Assembly: GCA_026389845.1 (NCBI GenBank)
Contig: JAPLHB010000123.1
Coordinates: 1 to 39,697, forward strand
Reading direction: 5' to 3'
Source of the DNA: Chloroflexota bacterium
GTDB lineage: Bacteria; Chloroflexota; Anaerolineae; CG2-30-64-16
DNA: 39,697 bases
Position 1 is the stretch's first letter, and each line of letters opens with the position of its first letter. The notes under the pieces were generated by a model. The model was not told the DNA's origin and did not search any database. It worked only from the letters and a program-made list of their open reading frames with translations. A program made the position numbers and the translations under genes. This document shows positions 25,457-32,963 of the stretch, in pieces.

Positions 25457-26856
25457 GGTAATCGCTCCGGTAGGCTCTTCACATCACCCTGCACCACCAC
25501 CCAGTCGGCTGACACCCAACCGGGCTGGTTGGCGCTCACGCAACAGATTTGCAGCCAGGCGCCAGCGGCATTCCGGCCGACGATAGTGTACGTTTGGCCG
25601 GCCTCCACCACGGCAAAGACGACGAAATCCAAGCCGGGGCCGGCCCGCACGTTCAAGCGGTCTGTGTTCACGGCCGCCTTGGGCTGCGCCGTCGGCGTCG
25701 CAGTTGCCGTCGCAGTCGGGATTGCCGTCGGTGTGGGCGGGGGCGACGCGGTGACGGTCGCCGTCGGGATGGGCGTCGGCGTTGCCGTGAAGTTAGGCGC
25801 TGGCGTTGCGGTCGCGGTCGCCACCGCCGCGGGTGTGGCGGTGATCACCACGATTACCGGCGCTGGCGTGGGCAGGGGGGTGCGCCGCAGATCCCGCACC
25901 AGCCACGCGCCTGCCAGACAAGCCGCCGCCAGACACAATACCAACACGGCCCCGACCACCATCAGAATACGCCGTTGCGCCAGGCTCAACCCGGCCGCAG
26001 GCGGCGCGGCGATCATCAGCGAACGCAGAGCCGGCGCGGCCGGCGCGAAGCGGGTGGCGTCGCCGTCATATTTGCGCAAGGCCTCGGTGTAGCCATGCTC
26101 GATCTCGATCAACCGGTCGCGCATCGTGGCCCGGAAGCCAGACGGCTCCACGCCATCCACGACCACTGCCAGGTATGCGTTTTGCGCGGTTTCGATCAGG
26201 ATGCGCTGCGCGCCGTACTGGATCTCGTCGAGCTGCCCCTCTGTGCCCCTGCCGAACGCATCCTGGACGAAGTCCCGAATGGCGGTCAACATGCCGCTGA
26301 TCAGGTCGGAGTCCGGCGATGTATCGGGCGGCCGCGAAAGATGGCACAGCAGCAGACCGGTCGGGCGATGAATAAGGAAGATTTCGCGCACGCTGAACGG
26401 GAGCGCCTCGCGCAGCCACATCTCCCCTTCGGAGACGCCGCCGACGCGCGCCCGCAGCCGTCGCCAAAACGCCTGGGGGCTGAACGACACCCGCATCCGC
26501 TGGTCAATACTGCGCGCCAGCTCGCGAATCGCCTCCGCCACGGCCCGGCCGATGAGCTGGCCGATGATCGGGTAGAACGCCTCGATCATCTCCTCGCGGC
26601 TATCGCGGATTTTGCGCCGGATGACGTCGCCCAGCACCGGCGTGATCGCGGCGATCCAGGCGTCCTTGTCGTCGGTGCGCCGCTGCAGGGCCGCTACCTG
26701 GTTCTCCAGCGCGGCGATGCGCGGCCGATCTGCGCCGACCAGGATGGCCCGCAGGTCTTCCAGCGGCGCATCGAGCGGAGGCGATGCCCCGCTGCTCTCG
26801 GCCGGATCGCCAACGTCGCGCGAGCGGTCATCTTCCCGCGCCCACTCTGAGGCCAT
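25453..26856 (-). CDS. membrane protein: roadblock-like cytoplasmic domain, TM helix, Pro/Thr linker and SH3b domain
   Basis: 467 aa. Residues about 30-60 form a short coiled coil (PRIAALENQVAALQRRTDDK). A helical region (PVLGDVIRRKIRDSREEMIE, then AFYPIIGQLIGRAVAEAI) leads to a domain at about 148-270 (VREIFLIHRPTGLLLCHLSR, SDLISGMLTAIRDFVQDAFG, AQRILIETAQNAYLAVVVDG) that fits a roadblock/longin-like fold. One membrane helix lies near 290-315 (ILMVVGAVLVLCLAAACLAG), then a TPTPIPTATV-type linker and a C-terminal SH3b domain (RLNVRAGPGLDFVVFAVVEA; two cysteines in WLQICCVS). Topology: GTPase-facing domain inside, SH3b outside. Similar N-terminal regions occur before OmpA-like domains in cyanobacteria (from memory). 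It probably senses the wall and acts on the GTPase. Confidence 0.8.
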   Translation of the reverse strand: MASEWAREDDRSRDVGDPAESSGASPPLDAPLEDLRAILVGADRPRIAALENQVAALQRRTDDKDAWIAAITPVLGDVIRRKIRDSREEMIEAFYPIIGQLIGRAVAEAIRELARSIDQRMRVSFSPQAFWRRLRARVGGVSEGEMWLREALPFSVREIFLIHRPTGLLLCHLSRPPDTSPDSDLISGMLTAIRDFVQDAFGRGTEGQLDEIQYGAQRILIETAQNAYLAVVVDGVEPSGFRATMRDRLIEIEHGYTEALRKYDGDATRFAPAAPALRSLMIAAPPAAGLSLAQRRILMVVGAVLVLCLAAACLAGAWLVRDLRRTPLPTPAPVIVVITATPAAVATATATPAPNFTATPTPIPTATVTASPPPTPTAIPTATATATPTAQPKAAVNTDRLNVRAGPGLDFVVFAVVEAGQTYTIVGRNAAGAWLQICCVSANQPGWVSADWVVVQGDVKSLPERLP

Positions 26857-26876
26857 CGCATTGATCCTATGCGATC

Positions 26877-26893
26877 CAGAAACCGGGTTTCTG
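26877..26893. other. short perfect palindrome between operon genes
   Basis: CAGAAACCGGGTTTCTG, 8-bp arms around one base, in the 42-bp gap between the coiled-coil gene and the roadblock-like gene. A related stem occurs in the pgk terminator. It could tune mRNA stability. Confidence 0.55.
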
Positions 26894-26898
26894 AACCG

Positions 26899-27417
26899 CT
26901 ATCCAGCCTGCTCCAGGCCCTTGAGCATGTCGGCCAGTGAGCCGCCGCCCTTGATGTGGTTGCCCAACTCGATGAACAGCTCGCCCAGGGTCGAGCGATC
27001 CACCTTCTCGTCGGTGAGGCGCTGCGCTTTCTGACGCAACTCCTCGCGCAGGTCGGTGTCCGCATTGCGCAGCTCCTGACGCAGGGCCTTCAGATTTTGG
27101 CTCTGCGCGCCGTCGGTCTCGGTGACCTGCGCAGCCAGGTGCTCCAACTCGGTCTTGAGCTCGCTCCGTTGGTCGCTATCCGCCTGGCGCAACTCCTGGC
27201 GGAGCGCCTGCAAGCTCTTGCCCTGGGCCGCGGTTTGAGCGGCTAATTGCTCGTTCGCCTGATCAAGCTCGCGCTGGAGGCGGGCCAGATCGCGCAAGAT
27301 GGCCTCGAGCCGCTGGTCATAGTCGCGCATCTGGGGGCCGAAGATGATATCGCGAATGTGATCAACTTCGCGGGGATTCTCCGGCGCGGCCGCGGCCGGA
27401 ATCGTTAGGTTTGCCAT
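26899..27417 (-). CDS. coiled-coil protein of the GTPase operon
   Basis: 172 aa from the ATG at 27417 with AGGAGG upstream. The N-terminus has a conserved-looking peptide VDHIRDIIFGPQMRDYDQRL. Residues about 40-145 are heptad-rich coiled coil with two near-identical blocks (SLQALRQELRQADSDQRSEL and NLKALRQELRNADTDLREEL, about 35 residues apart). The C-terminus (DEKVDRSTLGELFIELGNHI) ends in a small globular or helical tail. No signal peptide or membrane segment. I recall similar proteins in cyanobacteria beside GTPase/OmpA-like genes. Probably a scaffold for the GTPase module. Confidence 0.75.
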   Translation of the reverse strand: MANLTIPAAAAPENPREVDHIRDIIFGPQMRDYDQRLEAILRDLARLQRELDQANEQLAAQTAAQGKSLQALRQELRQADSDQRSELKTELEHLAAQVTETDGAQSQNLKALRQELRNADTDLREELRQKAQRLTDEKVDRSTLGELFIELGNHIKGGGSLADMLKGLEQAG

Positions 27418-27555
27418 GACAGCCTCCTGTTTCAAGGAATGCCGGCCTGGCGCATGGTACGGAACCATGGGCACCAATGCCGATTGAAGCATAATTGCGT
27501 TAAGATCAGAATTACGACAAGGCAAGCGAGGCGAGGACTTGTCACGCATTAACTT

Positions 27556-27608
27556 CCCGCTCGGGCCGGTCTCCGACCGAGCCGGGCACAGCCCGAGCCT
27601 GGCCCGAG
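27556..27608 (-). other. GC-rich nested inverted repeats after the response-regulator gene
   Basis: CTCGGGCC (27560-27567) pairs with GGCCCGAG (27601-27608); GGTCTCCGACC and GGGCACAGCCC lie inside. They sit 20-70 bp past the response-regulator stop at 27628. No T-run, so a processing or attenuation hairpin within the operon is possible. Confidence 0.4.
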
Positions 27609-27627
27609 CAGGTTACTGGCAAGATGC

Positions 27628-28356
27628 TTACCTTTTCGAGGGGAAGTTGTAGCCCAGTCCCCGCTCGGTGAGGATATAACGCGGCTGAGAAGGTATCGGT
27701 TCGATCTTTTGGCGCAGGCGGTGGATGTGAACGCGCAAGGTGTCCTCGAAAACTTCCTCCATGGGCCACAGGCGTCGCAGCAGAAAATCGGACGTGACCG
27801 TGCGGCCGGCGTTGCGGATCAGGATGTAAAGCAGCTTCGATTCGGTGGGGGTCAGGGTCAGCGTCTTGCCGCCGATGACGGCCTGCTGGTGCGCTAAGTC
27901 CACGGTCAGGTAATCGTCCACCCGGATCATCGGGTCGAGGGTGTAGGCAAAATCGCCAATGCGCCGGAGCACCCGCTGGATGCGGGCCACCAGTTCGCGC
28001 GGGCTGAAGGGCTTGGTGATGTAGTCCTCAGCGTAGTAGTTGATGCCGCGGATCACCGTCTCTTCCTCGTCAATCGCGGTCAACAGGATGACAGGCAGGT
28101 CGCTGAACGCCTGCACGGTCTGGCAGAACTCGAAGCCGTTCATGCCGGGCATGTTGATGTCTACGATGGCGAGGTGGGGCAGACCGCGCCGGCTGATGAT
28201 GTCCAGGGCGTGTTGGCCCGAACTGGCGGTGAACACCTCGAACCCTGCGTTTTCTAGCTTATCCTTCACCATTCTCAGGATGAGGGTGTCATCGTCCACA
28301 ACCAGAATTCGATAGAGACACGGGCTAGCACTCCCGGGAAGAGCAGGATCTGCCAT
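27628..28356 (-). CDS. OmpR/PhoB-type response regulator
   Basis: 242 aa from the ATG at 28356 (AGAGG just upstream); an ATG at 28371 is also in frame. The receiver has ILVVDDDTLILRMV, the phospho-acceptor Asp in LAIVDINMPGMNGF, Thr in LLTAIDEEE, and Lys in YITKPFSPREL. The winged-helix output domain follows: LTLTPTESKLLYILIRNAG, FLLRRLWP, VHIHRLRQKIEP, ILTERGLGYNF. It is the first gene of the signalling operon and probable partner of the histidine kinase at its end. The leader holds a palindrome between 17-bp direct repeats, which may be its own binding or attenuation site. Confidence 0.92.
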   Translation of the reverse strand: MADPALPGSASPCLYRILVVDDDTLILRMVKDKLENAGFEVFTASSGQHALDIISRRGLPHLAIVDINMPGMNGFEFCQTVQAFSDLPVILLTAIDEEETVIRGINYYAEDYITKPFSPRELVARIQRVLRRIGDFAYTLDPMIRVDDYLTVDLAHQQAVIGGKTLTLTPTESKLLYILIRNAGRTVTSDFLLRRLWPMEEVFEDTLRVHIHRLRQKIEPIPSQPRYILTERGLGYNFPSKR

Positions 28357-28374
28357 ATTGCCTCTCAGCATGGA

Positions 28375-28509
28375 GCGGATCACATCATTACCCGACACAC
28401 GTAGCATAGCCCCTTGTGGGCGTCCTGACGGGCATGGCAGCGTTGTCGGCGGGCACAAGGCCCTAGGCTACGGCGCTATGTCGGGTAGTGAGGCGGATCA
28501 CATCATTAC
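28375..28509. repeat. palindromic element bounded by 17-bp direct repeats in the response-regulator leader
   Basis: GCGGATCACATCATTAC occurs at 28375-28391 and identically at 28493-28509. Between them an imperfect inverted repeat (arms 28391-28418 and 28454-28485; ends CCCGACA and TGTCGGG, inner CTTGTG and CACAAG) can fold. It lies between the -10 box at 28517-28522 and the start codon at 28356, so it would be transcribed. Confidence 0.75.
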
Positions 28510-28516
28510 ACTACGT

Positions 28517-28522
28517 ATTATA
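28517..28522 (-). promoter_or_regulatory. -10 box for the response-regulator/GTPase operon
   Basis: TATAAT on the minus strand. Start of transcription near 28510 would give a leader of about 150 nt. No good -35 hexamer is visible, which fits an activator-dependent promoter. Confidence 0.5.
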
Positions 28523-28566
28523 CCACAAACGGGACGTTTTGGCACAACGCGTGATTCCCCCTCGTC

Positions 28567-29532
28567 TCAATCACCCTCCTTCTCTGCCCATCCATCTTCA
28601 TCGAGGCCGCCGCCCATGATGAACACTTCCGTGCCATCTTCCATCCTCACCCGCCGGCCCACCTGTTGCTCGAAGCGCATGATCTCCTCGGGCCGCTTCC
28701 CGGTTTGGGCCAGGGCAATGAAATCGTCCGCCGTGAAAGGAGGCGTGTCGGGACCATCGGGCAGGGGCAACACGTGGCGGATGAAGCTGGCTTGATTGGC
28801 AATCAGATCGGCCGGCAGGCGGATGCTCTGCCTGTCGTTGCAGATCAACGCCTCCAGAATCCGGCGCTTGGCCTCGACGGCGCTGATGGGCGCCAGGCGC
28901 AGACCGTGTGAATCATCTCCCCGATACCAGATCTCCACGAAGTCCCGGATAGCCGATTTGGGGTCTCGGCGAGGAAACGCGATGATATCCTTCACCGACC
29001 CATCCCACGGCGGGTTGTAGTCAATCAGGAAGTTGAAGCCCTGCACCTGCGCGCGGCGGCGGTCACGATACCACAGGAGGACCAGCGTCGCCTGCGAATC
29101 GTCGCCGTAGAAGTGGGCGCCGAAGAAGGCGTCCGGCTCCTGTGGATGGATCAACGCATGGATTCCGTCTCCGGCGACCTGGAGCCAGGCCAGCGCCAAC
29201 TCGTGGTCGGCGCCGGTAAACATCCCGCGAACGATGCCATCGCGCAAAGCGGCAGAGTAGCCGCGCTCGCGCAGCCAGGCGGGCACGACCTGATCCAGGC
29301 GCGTCTGCGCGGGCGCTGGCGCCGCGGCATAGGCTTTGAGCATCGTCCCCAAGAAGGTCGCTGGTGGAATGCCCCGGACCACGGCATCCAGGTCGGCCCG
29401 CAGATCGTCGTTGCTGCGGCCCGGCCAGACGGGGTTGCCCCACAGCCCGTCGAGGCGTGGGCGAAGTAGCACGGCCGGCGAAAGATCGGGCGCGCGCGAT
29501 TTTTTGCCAGGCCTGGCAGTCTGTCGGCTCAT
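28567..29532 (-). CDS. protein of unknown function (321 aa)
   Basis: Starts at the ATG at 29532 (AGGAGAG upstream). A basic N-terminus (MSRQTARPGKKSRAPDLSP) is followed by a helical region and two conserved-looking blocks: FLIDYNPPWDGSVKDIIAFP with DFVEIWYRGDDSHGLRL, and a Pro-rich segment HVLPLPDGPDTPPFTADDFI ahead of the C-terminal EEIMRFEQQVGRRVRMEDGT. No signal peptide, membrane helix or motif I can assign. It ends before the response-regulator promoter and is on the same strand, but the intervening promoter suggests a separate unit. Not recognised. Confidence 0.75.
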   Translation of the reverse strand: MSRQTARPGKKSRAPDLSPAVLLRPRLDGLWGNPVWPGRSNDDLRADLDAVVRGIPPATFLGTMLKAYAAAPAPAQTRLDQVVPAWLRERGYSAALRDGIVRGMFTGADHELALAWLQVAGDGIHALIHPQEPDAFFGAHFYGDDSQATLVLLWYRDRRRAQVQGFNFLIDYNPPWDGSVKDIIAFPRRDPKSAIRDFVEIWYRGDDSHGLRLAPISAVEAKRRILEALICNDRQSIRLPADLIANQASFIRHVLPLPDGPDTPPFTADDFIALAQTGKRPEEIMRFEQQVGRRVRMEDGTEVFIMGGGLDEDGWAEKEGD

Positions 29533-29615
29533 GGTATCTCTCCTGGTGGTCGCTATAGGGCTGCATTTTACCACAAACAGCCCAAACGCAACACCAATTC
29601 CTGTGTGGGATACGC

Positions 29616-31199
29616 CTACACGTCCAGGGGCCGGAAGTGCACGCCCAACAGGCGCAGGCGCTCCAGGTGCGGTCTTAGCCGGTTGAGGAAGCCGGGGTAG
29701 TCCTTTCCGGTCACCGGTGACCACGCTACTTCAGCAAGCGCGCACAGGCGCGGGAAGGTCATGTATTCGATATGCTCCGGCGTCGGGACGTACTCCGTCC
29801 AGAGTTGGGCCTGCGTGCCCAGCACGTGATGCGCGTGGATAGGGTCAATCGCCGCGGGGATAGGCTCGTATATGTAAACCTTTTCCAGGGGGACGTAGCC
29901 GCCGATGGCTAGAGGCTCGCGATTCGTCTCCTGTGACTGGTAGTAGTCGAAGTAAGTCCAGTGGGTGGGAGTCATAACGACGTCGTGGCCGGCCAGCGCC
30001 GCCGCGATGCCGCCCTGCTCGCCGCGCCACGACATGATGGTCGCGCCCGGCGCCAATCCGCCCTCCAGGATTTCCTCCCAGCCCACCAGCCGCCGGCCGC
30101 GGCCCGCCAGGAAGGCATCCATCCGGTGGACAAAGTAGCTTTGCAGTGCGTCTTCGTCCTTCAGGCCCAACTCCTGGATGCGCCTCTGCGCCGCGGCGCT
30201 CTCACGCCACTGCTTTTTCGGCACTTCGTCGCCGCCGATATGGATGAACTGGCTCGGAAACAGGTCCATCACCTCATCCAACACATCTTGCAGAAAGCGG
30301 ATCGTGTGCTCCTCGACGTTGTAGACGTTCTCAATAATGCCCCAGCGCGTGGCGACGTCGAGTTGTTGGCCCGTGTTGCCCAATTCGGGGTAGGCAGCGA
30401 TCGCTGCCTGTGCGTGACCTGGCATCTCGATCTCCGGCAGGGTAGTGATGCCGCGGCCCGCGGCATACGCCACCACCTCCCGAACCTCGTCCTGGGTGTA
30501 GAAGCCGCCATGGCGCGCCCCGTCGAAGGGAGGATTTGCCTCGTCTTCTCGCCAGCGTCCGACCACCGTCTCCCTGCGCCAGCCCCCCACCTCGGTCAGC
30601 CGTGGGTACTTCTTGATTTCGATCCGCCAGCCCTGGTCGTCCGTCAGGTGCCAGTGGAAGACGTTGAGCTTGTGCAGCGCCATCAGGTCGAGCAAGCGCA
30701 GCACCGTGGCCTTGCCGTGGAAATACCGCGCCTGATCCAGCATGAAGCCGCGCCAGGGGAAGCGCGGTGCATCCCGAATGACCAGGCCAGGCACGCGCCA
30801 CCGCAGGTCAGAAACCAGGTTTCGCCGTTCAATCTCAATGGGGAGCAGTTGCTGCAGCGTCTGGATGCCGTAGAAGACGCCGGTCGGGGCAGCGGCGGTG
30901 ATCTCGACCGTTTCGGGGGTCACGTCCAGCCGATACCCCTCGCGTCCGCCAGCCTGGGCTGGATCGGTTTTGAGCCGGATGGCCTTTGCTGGAGTTGGCG
31001 CATCGGCAAGGGGTGTGAGCACGATGGGCAGTGAAAAGCCCGTCGGCGCGGCCAGCAGGTCGCGCAGATATGCGGCGTTGTTGCAGTTGGCAGCATCAGC
31101 AACGATGGCCGTGTCAGATGCAAGTTCAAAGTCGTCCCCATATCGCTCCATCGCCGCCGGCCGCGGGATAAGGGGTGGAATGTCGGCGTTTGCGAACAT
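29616..31199 (-). CDS. beta-N-acetylhexosaminidase, GH20
   Basis: 527 aa from the ATG at 31199 (AAGGATC upstream). Removes terminal N-acetylglucosamine or N-acetylgalactosamine by substrate-assisted catalysis. The N-terminal GH20b domain (about 1-135) has YRLDVTPETVEITAAAPTGV, then FYGIQTLQQLL. The TIM barrel has PRFPWRGFMLDQARYF, LHKLNVFHWHLTDDQGWRIE, LPEIEMPGHAQAA, the catalytic Asp-Glu pair in FIHIGGDEVPKKQW (about residues 322-323), and LVGWEEILEGGLAPGATIM. No signal peptide, so it looks cytoplasmic and suited to imported chito-oligosaccharides or wall fragments. It has its own TTGACA-N17-TATCTT promoter and diverges from the dehydrogenase operon. Confidence 0.95.
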   Translation of the reverse strand: MFANADIPPLIPRPAAMERYGDDFELASDTAIVADAANCNNAAYLRDLLAAPTGFSLPIVLTPLADAPTPAKAIRLKTDPAQAGGREGYRLDVTPETVEITAAAPTGVFYGIQTLQQLLPIEIERRNLVSDLRWRVPGLVIRDAPRFPWRGFMLDQARYFHGKATVLRLLDLMALHKLNVFHWHLTDDQGWRIEIKKYPRLTEVGGWRRETVVGRWREDEANPPFDGARHGGFYTQDEVREVVAYAAGRGITTLPEIEMPGHAQAAIAAYPELGNTGQQLDVATRWGIIENVYNVEEHTIRFLQDVLDEVMDLFPSQFIHIGGDEVPKKQWRESAAAQRRIQELGLKDEDALQSYFVHRMDAFLAGRGRRLVGWEEILEGGLAPGATIMSWRGEQGGIAAALAGHDVVMTPTHWTYFDYYQSQETNREPLAIGGYVPLEKVYIYEPIPAAIDPIHAHHVLGTQAQLWTEYVPTPEHIEYMTFPRLCALAEVAWSPVTGKDYPGFLNRLRPHLERLRLLGVHFRPLDV

Positions 31200-31242
31200 G
31201 GAGATCCTTTCGACTGTGCGCATGACTTTATCGGGAATAGCG

Positions 31243-31308
31243 GTCATTCTGAGCGGGTCCACCGCGAGTCTCTCGTTGCGGCGTGAAACCAGCGAAGAAT
31301 CCTTCACT
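31243..31308. repeat. dispersed intergenic repeat, copy 2
   Basis: GTCATTCTGAGCGGG at the left and CCAGCGAAGAATCC, then TTCAC, at the right. It lies in the 5' leader of the GH20 gene. Confidence 0.7.
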
Positions 31309-31332
31309 TCCGTGTGAACGGACGTACAAGAG

Positions 31333-31361
31333 AAGATAACACGGGTCAGCAGGGTTGTCAA
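31333..31361 (-). promoter_or_regulatory. sigma70-type promoter of the GH20 gene
   Basis: On the minus strand TTGACA (31356-31361), 17-bp spacer, TATCTT (31333-31338). The leader is about 125 nt and contains repeat copy 2. Confidence 0.75.
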
Positions 31362-31432
31362 AGCGGCAGGGAGTCCTTCTTCGCCGGGCTCTGCTCCACT
31401 GGAGCAGCACTTCCAAGTGATTACCCGCTGGA

Positions 31433-31492
31433 TGTCACCCTGAGCGGGTAGGCCGTGAAGTTCGTTGCAGCGAGAATCCAGCGAAGGGTCTC
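31433..31492. repeat. dispersed intergenic repeat, copy 3
   Basis: GTCACCCTGAGCGGG at the left, AATCCAGCGAAGGGTC at the right; same orientation as copy 2. Confidence 0.65.
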
Positions 31493-31523
31493 GTCGCGGC
31501 AAAGTGAACTTGTCCTGAACGCA

Positions 31524-31589
31524 GTGAAGGATTCTTCGCTGGACTCACGCCGTCGCGAGAGTTTTGGGGCCAACCCGCTCAGAATGACG
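31524..31589. repeat. dispersed intergenic repeat, copy 4 (inverted)
   Basis: GTGAAGGATTCTTCGCTGG at the left and CCCGCTCAGAATGACG at the right: the reverse complement of copies 1-3. With copy 3 it forms a large inverted pair between two divergent transcription units. Confidence 0.7.
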
Positions 31590-31637
31590 TTTTCGCCTGA
31601 GCCACATTTGAAAATTCCTGATGGGTAATCACCAGGT

Positions 31638-31666
31638 TTGACCCTTGCCCCGGATGGTGCTAAAAT
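31638..31666 (+). promoter_or_regulatory. sigma70-type promoter of the dehydrogenase operon
   Basis: TTGACC (31638-31643), 17-bp spacer, TAAAAT (31661-31666), about 95 bp before the start codon at 31766. Confidence 0.75.
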
Positions 31667-31765
31667 CGGAGACACACGGCTCCCTTGCCGTGGCCGCAGG
31701 CGCGGGTTCAGCAGATGAGCTGGAACGGTCTGAACTTCACCAAACCGAGAAAGGAACCAACAACT

Positions 31766-32962
31766 ATGGCCGGGCGATCCAAGAAGAGCATCCGGGTGGG
31801 ATACCTGGGTGGCGGCTTTATCGCGGCCATCCACCATGAATGCATCCAGCGCGTATACGGGGTGGATGTGGAGGAAGTGGGCGTCTTCGACCTGAACCGG
31901 GAGCACGGCGAGGCCTTCGCAAAGGCCAGGGGCATCACGCAGTTCACCAGCCTCAAAGCCTTGCTCGCCGAAACCGATGTCGTCGATGTGTGCACCCCCC
32001 CGTATGCGCACGCACAAGGTATCATTGACAGCGCCAATGCGGGTAAGCACGTGATGTGCGAGAAACCGCTGACCGGTTACGCCCCCGATGCGGAGCACGC
32101 CGCCGACTTCAAGGGCAACCTGGCGTCAAAAGAGCCGATGCTGCAATCCGTGCTGGCGAGCCTGGCGCAGATCAACGAAGCGGTTTCCAGGAACGGGGTC
32201 AAGTTCACCTACTTCGAGAACTTCGTCTACACCCCCCAGGTGCAAAAGGAGGCGGAAATCGTCCGCAAATCGAACAGCCAGATCTTGCGCATGATCGGCG
32301 ATGAATCGCACCGGGGCAACCTTGCCACGTATTCCAGTTGGTGGAAGTTCGCCGGCGGGGGCTCGCTCATCAGCACCGGCAGCCATCCGCTCGGCGCCAT
32401 CCTCTACCTCAAGCGGGTGGAGGGGGAAGCATCGTACGGCAAGCCCATCCGCCCCGTCGCAGTCAGCGCCCGAGTGCATGGGCTGACCGGGATTCCCGGC
32501 TACCGGGATGCGGGTTTCATCCGCTGTAACTATTACGATGTGGAAGACTACGCCTGGGTGCACGTCGTATTCGAGGATGGTACGGTCGGCGATGTGGTCA
32601 CGGGCGCCACCGTCCTCGGCGGGATCCACGATTACGTGGATGTGTTTGCCAACAACCACAGTACGCGCTGCATCATCAACCCGGTCAGCCTGGTGGACTC
32701 CTATAACCCCAAGGGGAGCCAGTTCCAGGATATCAACATCAACACTCAGATCACCACCCAGGAAGGATGGCTGCATGTGGCGCCGGATGAGAACTGGATG
32801 TTCGGCTATCAGGCCGAGATGCAGGACGCCATGGAAGCCATCGCCTTCGACCGCCAGCCGATTTCCGGCTTACAGCTTTCTCTTGACACGCTCAATGTGA
32901 TCTATTCCGCCTACCTTTCGGCGGAACGGCTAGGACAAGAAGTGGTGCTGCAGAGGCTCTAA
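31766..32962 (+). CDS. Gfo/Idh/MocA-family oxidoreductase
   Basis: 398 aa from the ATG at 31766 (AAAGGAA upstream; an in-frame ATG at 31715 is possible). NAD(P)-binding start IRVGYLGGGFIAAIHHECIQ, VFDLNREHGEAFAKA, VVDVCTPPYAHAQGI, the family EKP motif in HVMCEKPLTGY, and the substrate-side SWWKFAGGGSLISTGSHPLG. The C-terminal domain is about 270 residues. The family oxidises or reduces sugars, inositols and related cyclic substrates. The gene is one base apart from an aminotransferase, and an M20 hydrolase follows, so a keto intermediate made here may be aminated by the next enzyme (inference). The exact substrate is not readable. Confidence 0.92.
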   Translation: MAGRSKKSIRVGYLGGGFIAAIHHECIQRVYGVDVEEVGVFDLNREHGEAFAKARGITQFTSLKALLAETDVVDVCTPPYAHAQGIIDSANAGKHVMCEKPLTGYAPDAEHAADFKGNLASKEPMLQSVLASLAQINEAVSRNGVKFTYFENFVYTPQVQKEAEIVRKSNSQILRMIGDESHRGNLATYSSWWKFAGGGSLISTGSHPLGAILYLKRVEGEASYGKPIRPVAVSARVHGLTGIPGYRDAGFIRCNYYDVEDYAWVHVVFEDGTVGDVVTGATVLGGIHDYVDVFANNHSTRCIINPVSLVDSYNPKGSQFQDININTQITTQEGWLHVAPDENWMFGYQAEMQDAMEAIAFDRQPISGLQLSLDTLNVIYSAYLSAERLGQEVVLQRL

Positions 32963-32963
32963 A

